A stretch of DNA of 39,426 nucleotides from Flavobacteriaceae bacterium (GTDB taxonomy: Bacteria > Bacteroidota > Bacteroidia > Flavobacteriales > Flavobacteriaceae): assembly GCA_021739635.1 (NCBI GenBank), contig JAIPBH010000020.1:1-39426 (forward strand), in the 5' to 3' direction. Numbering within the stretch: position 1 is the first letter of the stretch; the number at the start of each line of letters is the position of its first letter. The notes beneath the pieces are model-generated. The model had not been told where the DNA came from. It was given only the letters and a program-made list of their open reading frames with translations, and searched no databases. The position numbers were made by a program, and so were the translations under genes. Positions 33,301-39,426 of this stretch are shown here, piece after piece.

Positions 33301-33813
33301 ATGATTTACAGATTTAGAGTTATTCTTGATAATGATACAGATGAAGATGTGTTTCGAGATTTAGAAATAAAAGAAGAAGACACATTAGAAGATTTACATA
33401 ATGCTATTACCCAATCTTTTGGGTTTGATGGTACTGAAATGGCTTCATTTTATGTAAGTGATGAGATGTGGAATCAAGGTGAAGAAATTTCATTATTTGA
33501 TTTAAGTGAAGATGCTTCAGCAAAATTAATGAGCGATACCGTAATAAATAGCATGGTTTATGAAATGCACCCTAAACTAATTTACGTCTATGACTTCTTT
33601 AATTTATGGACTTTTTATGTTGAATTAGCCGAAATAATTGACGAAATTGAAGGAGAAACGTATCCTAATTTAATATTCTCTAAAGGACAAATTCCTGATG
33701 TGGCTCCAGAAAAGTTTTTTGAATCTGAAGATATTGATGATTTTGACGAGTTTGAAAATGATTTAGATATTGATGATTATGAGCATTTAGATTTTGATGA
33801 AAATTGGAACTAA
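33301..33813 (+). CDS. Plasmid pRiA4b ORF-3-like protein
   Basis: A protein of 170 residues that starts MIYRFRVILDNDTDEDVFRDLEI, followed by TLEDLHNAITQSFGFDG and MASFYVSDEMWNQG, the recognisable pattern of the pRiA4b ORF-3 family, a ubiquitin-like or beta-grasp type domain. The conserved end YVYDFFNLWTFYVEL is present. The C-terminal 40 residues are very acidic (FESEDIDDFDEFENDLDIDD and more). The function is unknown. Despite the family name I see no plasmid or transposon sequence around it. It converges on the next gene with 3 bases between them. Confidence 0.8.
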   Translation: MIYRFRVILDNDTDEDVFRDLEIKEEDTLEDLHNAITQSFGFDGTEMASFYVSDEMWNQGEEISLFDLSEDASAKLMSDTVINSMVYEMHPKLIYVYDFFNLWTFYVELAEIIDEIEGETYPNLIFSKGQIPDVAPEKFFESEDIDDFDEFENDLDIDDYEHLDFDENWN

Positions 33814-33816
33814 CCT

Positions 33817-34872
33817 TTATTTTGAAAGGTTTACATTTTCATAATTTCTTAATACATAAGCCAGTGCATTTTTTATAATATCACCCATAGATTTACAACG
33901 CTTAAATTTAACATCAAGCGTATATTCAAATATTTTTGTCTTCAACATATCAATATTCTCTTTTGTTGAAATAGTATCAATTGTCATACATTTAAGTAAG
34001 TTTTCAATTCTGGTATGATAACTTTTAAAACGCTTTGCAATAATAGAACGTTCCTCTATTTTATATTGGTCTATAGATAATTTTTGAAAACTTTCAGTTA
34101 CCAATTTAACCATGGTGAAATTTTCTTTAAAAAACTGAGGACGATAAATATTAATTTTACCTTCATATGATTGCTGATCAAAATCAATAGCACGTATTTT
34201 ATAAACAACTTGGTCAAAATCGTGGGTTGGAACAATCACGTAATTATAAGAACGCATATCACCTAAAAGCCTAATCATACAACGTTCATTAAACTTTACA
34301 AACTCTTTAGCTATTTGAGATTTTTCATATTTTGAACATTTAGGCAACATGTTTTTAATGAATTCATCACCAGGAATTCCAGAAATATGTTCTTCAATTA
34401 AAGTGTCTTTATAAACTAAAAAATTCAAATTATAAGGAGACAACATATGCTCTAATTCTAAGCCATAAACACGCGAAGCATCTGCCTTTTTAATATAAAA
34501 ATAGGTGAAATTATCATTTAAAATATTTCTGACTTTAATGCGGAATGGTTTAGAATTTCCAAACGTACAGTAATCAATAGCATCTACATTAAGAAACGGT
34601 ATAGAGCTTTCATTACCATCAGAATGCAAAATAGAATATACTTTTTTTAAGCTTAAATCTATCTCTTCGCGTTCGTATTCGCTGTAATAAACACGAATCC
34701 AAAGGGTATCATTTTCAAATTTATCATATACCGTAATGGAGCCTTGAAACCTAAGTAAATCATCGTAAAAAATAGGAAGTTTTATATTTCGGTTATATTC
34801 AGAAAGATAATCATGCAAGGCATCACTGACTGGATAAGATGGTTTCTTTTTTGATATTTTTAAATCTTCCAT
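33817..34872 (-). CDS. Conserved protein with kinase-like motif pattern, function unknown
   Basis: A protein of 351 residues that I do not recognise by name. It has no signal peptide or membrane segment. The middle can be aligned by eye with small-molecule/protein kinase folds. IKKADASRVYGLELEHML (127-144) looks like the beta3-Lys and alphaC-Glu. TLIEEHISGIPGDEFI (157-172) resembles the hinge of aminoglycoside-phosphotransferase-like proteins. LLGDMRSYNYVIV (202-214) has the spacing of a catalytic loop, with Asp205 and Asn210. AIDFDQQ (228-234) resembles the metal-binding DFG-type motif. The N-terminal 100 residues form strands (RFQGSITVYD, TLWIRVYYSEYE) and the C-terminal third is helical. 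It is flanked by a convergent pRiA4b-like gene and a divergent ABC transporter. The kinase reading is inference. Confidence 0.75.
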   Translation of the reverse strand: MEDLKISKKKPSYPVSDALHDYLSEYNRNIKLPIFYDDLLRFQGSITVYDKFENDTLWIRVYYSEYEREEIDLSLKKVYSILHSDGNESSIPFLNVDAIDYCTFGNSKPFRIKVRNILNDNFTYFYIKKADASRVYGLELEHMLSPYNLNFLVYKDTLIEEHISGIPGDEFIKNMLPKCSKYEKSQIAKEFVKFNERCMIRLLGDMRSYNYVIVPTHDFDQVVYKIRAIDFDQQSYEGKINIYRPQFFKENFTMVKLVTESFQKLSIDQYKIEERSIIAKRFKSYHTRIENLLKCMTIDTISTKENIDMLKTKIFEYTLDVKFKRCKSMGDIIKNALAYVLRNYENVNLSK

Positions 34873-34996
34873 TATTATTAAACTATTGAAATTTAAAACT
34901 TATTTTTATAAACATGTTTGTAACAAATTTACGTAACTATCGTCATATTTTAACTAACCTGTTGATTTTAGCTCAACACAAAAAAAATTAAATATC

Positions 34997-35893
34997 TTGG
35001 AGTCAATCCTTACAATTAACAATCTAACAAAAAAATTTGGTTATTTAACAGCCGTTAAAGATTTATCATTTACCATAAATAAAGGTAATGTTTACGGAAT
35101 TTTAGGGCCAAACGGAAGTGGAAAATCTACTACATTAGGCGTTGTTCTTAATGTTGTTAATAAAACTTCAGGAGATTTTCACTGGTTTGATGGCAATACT
35201 TCAACACATCAAGCCTTAAAAAAAGTAGGAGCTATCATTGAGCGCCCAAATTTTTATCCATATATGACAGCTTACCAAAACTTAAAATTGGTGTGCAAAA
35301 TTAAAGAGGTTGATTATAGTAAAATTGAAGAAAAACTTAAAATAGTTGAGTTAATTGATAGAAAAGATAGCAAATTCAGCACCTTTTCATTAGGTATGAA
35401 ACAGCGTTTAGCCATTGCTTCTGCCCTATTAAACGATCCTGAAATTTTAATTTTAGATGAACCCACAAATGGTTTAGACCCAAAAGGAATACATCAAATA
35501 AGAGAAATTATAAAAGATATTGCCCGTACCGGAACAACCATTTTATTGGCGTCACATTTACTTGATGAAGTTGAAAAAGTGTGTACGCATGTAGTTGTTT
35601 TAAGAAAAGGTGAAAAGTTATATTCTGGTAGAGTTGATGAAATGATAACCAGTTTTGGTTTTTTTGAATTAAAATGTGAAAAGCAAGATGAACTAGTTAA
35701 ATTTTTAGAAACTCATAGTTCTTTTGGAACTATAAAAGTGAAAGATCATTTAATAACCGCTTTTTTAAATGAACCTTTAGAATCTGCTTCTTTAAATAAA
35801 TTATTATTTGAAAAGGGCTTTGTATTATCATATTTAGTTCAGCGCAAAGAAAGCTTAGAAGAACAATTCTTAACTTTAACCAACAACCAGTAA
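34997..35893 (+). CDS. ABC transporter ATP-binding protein
   Basis: A cytoplasmic ATPase subunit of 298 residues in an ABC-2-type exporter, in tandem with its membrane partner. Walker A is GPNGSGKS (37-44), the signature is FSLGMKQR, and Walker B is ILILDEPTNGLDP. The H-loop His lies in LLASHLLDEVE. The best start is the TTG at 34997, giving MESILTINNLTKKFG. No ATG or GTG is found in a suitable place upstream, and this N-terminus fits the family. The C-terminal 80 residues follow the NatA/BcrA-type pattern (ESLEEQFLTL). The substrate is unknown. The permease begins 5 bases downstream. Confidence 0.93.
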   Translation: MESILTINNLTKKFGYLTAVKDLSFTINKGNVYGILGPNGSGKSTTLGVVLNVVNKTSGDFHWFDGNTSTHQALKKVGAIIERPNFYPYMTAYQNLKLVCKIKEVDYSKIEEKLKIVELIDRKDSKFSTFSLGMKQRLAIASALLNDPEILILDEPTNGLDPKGIHQIREIIKDIARTGTTILLASHLLDEVEKVCTHVVVLRKGEKLYSGRVDEMITSFGFFELKCEKQDELVKFLETHSSFGTIKVKDHLITAFLNEPLESASLNKLLFEKGFVLSYLVQRKESLEEQFLTLTNNQ

Positions 35894-35898
35894 ATACC

Positions 35899-36729
35899 AT
35901 GTACAGATTATTAAATATAGAGTTTCAAAAATTAATGCACAGTAGAGCAAGTAAGGTTTTAATAATTACTTATTTTGTTTTGCTAACCTCAATTGCTCTT
36001 ATTGCAGCCATTAAGTTTGATATTGGCCCTATTAAGTTTCATTTGGCAGAAATGGGCATTTTTAATTTCCCATACATATGGCATTTCAACGCTTATTTTG
36101 CAGCTATACTCAAGTTGTTTTTAGCCATTGTAATTGTTTCCATGATGGCTAATGAATATAGTAATAAAACCCTAAAACAAAACCTAATTGATGGATTAAG
36201 TAAAAAGGAGTTTATACTATCAAAATTTTATACGGTTATAGTGTTTTCGCTTGTTTCTACACTGTTTTTATTTGTTGTGTCTTTAATTCTTGGATTAATA
36301 TTTTCAAACTATACAGAGTTTACCATTGTTTTCTCTGATTTAGAATTTCTCATAGCTTTTTTTGTTAAATTAATTGGATTCTTTTCTTTTTGCTTATTCT
36401 TAGGAATTTTAGTTAAACGTTCTGCTTTTGCCTTAGGATTTCTATTTGTTTGGCAATTTATTGAAGGCATTATTTTTGGTGTTTTACGTTGGAAAACTGA
36501 TGCAGAATTTGCAACTAGTATCATGCGTTTTTTACCATTAAATGCCATGTCTAATTTAATAAAACAGCCTTTTTCACGTTTAAGTGCTGTTCAATCTGTA
36601 GCTAATCAAGTAGGAGAAAAATTTGATTTTGATTATGCTGTTCATTGGTATGAAATAGTCATTGTTTTAGTATGGACTGCCGTATTTATCTTTTTATCGT
36701 ACAGATTATTAAAAATGCGTGATTTATAA
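35899..36729 (+). CDS. ABC-2-type transporter permease
   Basis: A membrane protein of 276 residues with six predicted hydrophobic segments. The first follows MYRLLNIEFQKLMHSRASKV, the usual cytoplasmic start of ABC-2 permeases. Others include ILKLFLAIVIVSMMANEY, with the NEYSNKTLKQNLIDGLSKKEF loop that is typical of this family and contacts the ATPase. The last segment is followed by a short cytoplasmic end (RLLKMRDL). It forms a transporter with the preceding ATP-binding protein. Substrate not predictable. The T9SS protein gene begins 26 bases after its stop and may be cotranscribed. Confidence 0.9.
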   Translation: MYRLLNIEFQKLMHSRASKVLIITYFVLLTSIALIAAIKFDIGPIKFHLAEMGIFNFPYIWHFNAYFAAILKLFLAIVIVSMMANEYSNKTLKQNLIDGLSKKEFILSKFYTVIVFSLVSTLFLFVVSLILGLIFSNYTEFTIVFSDLEFLIAFFVKLIGFFSFCLFLGILVKRSAFALGFLFVWQFIEGIIFGVLRWKTDAEFATSIMRFLPLNAMSNLIKQPFSRLSAVQSVANQVGEKFDFDYAVHWYEIVIVLVWTAVFIFLSYRLLKMRDL

Positions 36730-36755
36730 TATTTTTGATAGCTTTGCTATTGAAG

Positions 36756-39426
36756 ATGAAAAAAACTGTACTCCTATTAATATTCCTTTTTTTTGGTATA
36801 AATAGCTTTAGCCAAAGCGAAGCCGCTAATTGGTATTTTGGTTATGGTGGAGGTATTCGCTTTAACCAAACCAGTAATACCGTAACATCTCTCAATGACG
36901 GACAATTGTTTACTAATGAAGGCTGTACATCAATATCTGATGATACTGGTAATTTATTGTTTTATACAAATGGAAGTTCAGTTTGGAATAAAAATCATGT
37001 CATTATGCAAAATGGTTCTGGTTTATTTGGCGATTCCTCAAGTACGCAATCTGCTATTATTGTTCCAAAACCAAATGATGAAAACATCTATTATATATTC
37101 ACTGTTGATAATTGGCTTGATGATCAAAATCATGGATTAAATTACTCTGAAGTAGATATGTCTCTTAACTCTGGTTTAGGTGGTATTACAACTAAGAATG
37201 TGAACTTATTACAAGAAAGTTCTGAAAAAATAACAGCCGTTTTAAAAGATTGTATTACAAAATCTATTTGGGTTGTTTCATTTGCATCAGAAGATGGTAA
37301 TCCTGGTTATTTCAATACATACCACGCTTTTGAAGTTAATGATTTAGGGGTAAATCCCATTTCAGTAACAACAACTTTTAATCTATTTGTTACTGATGCC
37401 AGAGGCTATTTAAAACTTTCACCTGATGGTACTAAAATGGCTTCAGCAAACGTTAGAGACGGGTTATTTTTATATGATTTTGATACATCTACAGGCAAAG
37501 TAAGTAATGAATTGCAATTAACTATTCAAAGTTCCAGTCCTTTTCCATATGGTGTAGAATTTTCACCAAATAGTCAACTTCTTTATGTACATGCGTCAAA
37601 CAATTTTTTTAGTCCTGGCACTAATGATGAGCAAATTCCATCAAATCACACCTCATCTTTAGTACAATATAACTTGTTGAATGCAGATATTAATGGTTCA
37701 TCAATTATTATTGATAATAGAAGCTTATATAGAGGTGGATTACAATTAGGTCCAAACGGAAAAATTTACAGAGCTTTAAGTGCTACATATGATGTAGGGT
37801 TACCGTATTTAGGTGTTATTAATAATCCCGATACTTTAGGTCTGGAGTGTAACTATATTAACAATGGAATTAATATTTCTCCTAATTTATCAGCTCAAGG
37901 CTTGCCTCCTTTTATAGCATCCTTTTTTAATACGCAAATAGACATTATTAAAAATGGCAGAAGCAATACTAACCTAGAACTTTGTGATGGTGATATTTAT
38001 AATCTTACATCAGAAGACATTTTAGGAGCAACTTATACATGGAAACTAAACGGAAATTTATTAACTGAAACATCTTATAATTTAGAAGTTTCAACAGGCG
38101 GTCATTATGAGGTTTATATTGATCCAAATAATGGTGATTGTGCTATTGAAGGGCAAGCGTATGTTACTTTTAACCAGAATCCTCAAGCTTTTAATACTAC
38201 CATTCTTCAATGTGATGAAGATGGAATTAAAGACGGATTTACTATTTTTAACTTACATGAGGCACATGATAATTTAACAGGTGGACTTCAAAATATTTCT
38301 ACCAAGTTTTATACCGATATAGCTAGATTAAATGAAATAACTAATTCAAATTCATATAGTAATACTAGCAATTACCAAACTATTTATGTTGAGGTTATTA
38401 ATGATATAACAGGTTGTACAACCAATACTGAGCTTATTTTAAATGTAAGTGTAACTGATTCAAATAATGCACAATTGATTACCTGTGATGATGATGGCAT
38501 TGAAGATGGATTTCATGTTTTTAACCTTAGAAATGCAGACTCAGATATTGTGAATGGACTTCCTCTTGGCTTAACAATTAGCTATTATGAAACTTATGAA
38601 AATGCTTTAATAGAACAAAATCCATTAACAACATTGTTCACTAATACTAATCCTTATAATCAAGTACTTTTTGCTCGGGTTGAAAATGCAAATAATTGTT
38701 ATGGTATTAGTGAATTACATCTTAAAGTAGATACTTTACCAGAAATTGCAGAAAATGATAGTATTTTTTATTGTCTAAATACATATCCTCAAACTATCAC
38801 TATAAACCCAAACATACTAAATACTTCTCCCAATAATTACATATATGAGTGGTCAACAGGAGAAACAACTTTTTCAATACAAGTAAATGAGCCTAAAACA
38901 TATTCAGTAATAATTACTAATTCAAACAATTGCTCAAAAGAAAAAACAATTATTGTAGAAGCTTCTAATATTGCTACTTTTGAATCTATTAATGTCGTGG
39001 ATGCAACTCAAAATAACATCATTACCGTTTTAGTTTCTGGTGAAGGTACTTATGAATATTCCTTACTAGATTCTAATAATATTCTTTACAGACCTTTTCA
39101 AAGCAGTCCTATTTTTGAAAATATATTTCCGGGTTTTTACACGGTTTATGTTAAAGATGTCAAAAATAATTGTGGTAGTGTAAATACTAAAGTATCGGTT
39201 ATCGGGTTTCCTAAATATTTTACCCCAAATAATGATGGTGTTAATGATACTTGGCAAGTATATGGCGTCTCAAACATGTTTCAACCAAATTCTAAAATAT
39301 TCATTTTTGATCGTTTAGGTAAACTTATAAAACAATTAAATCCTTCAGAAAAAGGCTGGGATGGTACTTTTAATGGTAAAATACTTCCTACTGATGACTA
39401 TTGGTTTTCTGTAACATTACAAGATG
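36756..39426 (+). CDS. T9SS type B sorting-domain protein (truncated by window end)
   Basis: The frame starts at ATG 36756 and stays open to the window edge (890 codons). The start MKKTVLLLIFLFFGINSFSQ is a signal peptide, cleaved about residue 20. About 20-430 look like a beta-propeller-type region (WYFGYGGGIRFN, DARGYLKLSPDGTKMA, GGLQLGPNGKIYRAL). Ig/PKD-like segments follow (TYTWKLNGN, YEWSTGET). Two related repeats start CDEDGIKDGF (about 486) and CDDDGIEDGF (about 577), 91 residues apart. From about 815, FPKYFTPNNDGVNDTW and KGWDGTFNGK form the type B C-terminal domain (as in SprB) used by the type IX secretion system, so the protein is exported to the cell surface. Only the last strands appear missing. 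Its specific function, possibly adhesion or gliding-related, is unknown. Confidence 0.92.
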   Translation, partial: MKKTVLLLIFLFFGINSFSQSEAANWYFGYGGGIRFNQTSNTVTSLNDGQLFTNEGCTSISDDTGNLLFYTNGSSVWNKNHVIMQNGSGLFGDSSSTQSAIIVPKPNDENIYYIFTVDNWLDDQNHGLNYSEVDMSLNSGLGGITTKNVNLLQESSEKITAVLKDCITKSIWVVSFASEDGNPGYFNTYHAFEVNDLGVNPISVTTTFNLFVTDARGYLKLSPDGTKMASANVRDGLFLYDFDTSTGKVSNELQLTIQSSSPFPYGVEFSPNSQLLYVHASNNFFSPGTNDEQIPSNHTSSLVQYNLLNADINGSSIIIDNRSLYRGGLQLGPNGKIYRALSATYDVGLPYLGVINNPDTLGLECNYINNGINISPNLSAQGLPPFIASFFNTQIDIIKNGRSNTNLELCDGDIYNLTSEDILGATYTWKLNGNLLTETSYNLEVSTGGHYEVYIDPNNGDCAIEGQAYVTFNQNPQAFNTTILQCDEDGIKDGFTIFNLHEAHDNLTGGLQNISTKFYTDIARLNEITNSNSYSNTSNYQTIYVEVINDITGCTTNTELILNVSVTDSNNAQLITCDDDGIEDGFHVFNLRNADSDIVNGLPLGLTISYYETYENALIEQNPLTTLFTNTNPYNQVLFARVENANNCYGISELHLKVDTLPEIAENDSIFYCLNTYPQTITINPNILNTSPNNYIYEWSTGETTFSIQVNEPKTYSVIITNSNNCSKEKTIIVEASNIATFESINVVDATQNNIITVLVSGEGTYEYSLLDSNNILYRPFQSSPIFENIFPGFYTVYVKDVKNNCGSVNTKVSVIGFPKYFTPNNDGVNDTWQVYGVSNMFQPNSKIFIFDRLGKLIKQLNPSEKGWDGTFNGKILPTDDYWFSVTLQD

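Noticed and set aside
33301-33813. Integrated plasmid or transposon remnant, suggested by the pRiA4b family name
   Set aside because: No transposase, integrase, terminal repeats or change in base composition are seen around the gene. The neighbours are core genes.
33812-33831. AACCTTT/AAAGGTT hairpin between convergent genes as a terminator
   Set aside because: The 7-bp AT-rich stem overlaps coding sequence and has only short T runs, so support is too weak to list as a feature.
36895-37140. 81-codon frame on the + strand in the T9SS gene region
   Set aside because: It is out of frame with the long open frame from 36756 to the window end, which has a signal peptide and recognised domains. 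The short frame is a shadow.

Overview
The window is chromosomal DNA of a member of the Bacteroidota, almost certainly family Flavobacteriaceae. The signs are AT-rich sequence throughout, Bacteroidota-type promoters (TAnnTTTG -7 boxes, often followed by CA and C-rich bases), no Shine-Dalgarno-driven starts, a split transketolase, a zeaxanthin-type carotenoid operon, and a cut-off secreted protein with a type IX secretion (type B) C-terminal signal. Nearly everything looks like core genome. I see no insertion sequence, prophage, integrase, CRISPR array or rRNA.

Layout. (1) 1-3760: a leftward promoter for a gene outside the window, then the translation operon thrS-infC-rpmI-rplT with its own promoter and terminator. 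infC appears to start at a non-canonical AUA codon. (2) 3826-12307: a HAD phosphatase and a lipoprotein on the + strand. These are followed on the - strand by a secreted protein often mis-labelled asparagine synthetase B, dnaB, accA, an EamA permease, an LptF/LptG permease and tgt. (3) 12490-17717: the two transketolase subunits, a beta-barrel protein, an FKBP-like lipoprotein with calcium-type Asp-rich repeats, an S4 RNA-binding protein, a phosphoribosyltransferase and shikimate kinase. (4) 17816-18059: tRNA-Lys(UUU) and tRNA-Leu(GAG). (5) 18115-22567: a MerR/B12-domain regulator followed by crtI-crtB-crtZ-lycopene cyclase, which together can take GGPP to zeaxanthin. A palindromic motif TGTTWAACA lies in front of both merR and crtI. 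(6) 22545-26328: a TlpA-like thioredoxin, the ruvX-def-DUF5606 group, a small secreted protein and dapD. (7) 26331-29647: three glycosyltransferases and a Kdo-kinase-like protein, a small envelope-glycan (probably lipopolysaccharide core) locus. (8) 29702-33813: threonylcarbamoyl-AMP synthase, CCA-adding enzyme, GNAT acetyltransferase, heme A synthase and a pRiA4b-ORF3-like acidic protein. (9) 33817-39426: an unnamed protein in which I can read a kinase-like motif set, an ABC exporter pair, and the truncated T9SS protein.

I did not find an obvious new multi-gene system. The strongest leads are the unnamed kinase-like protein at 33817-34872, the MerR regulator whose B12 pocket lacks two CarH histidines together with its candidate operators, the AUA start of infC, and a phased TTTTC-type repeat upstream of the small secreted protein and dapD. 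Gene starts were corrected from the longest reading frame where a promoter box or family N-terminus decides it (infC, tgt, phosphoribosyltransferase, merR, the small secreted protein, the threonylcarbamoyl-AMP synthase, the CCA enzyme). All family assignments come from reading motifs, not from a database search.
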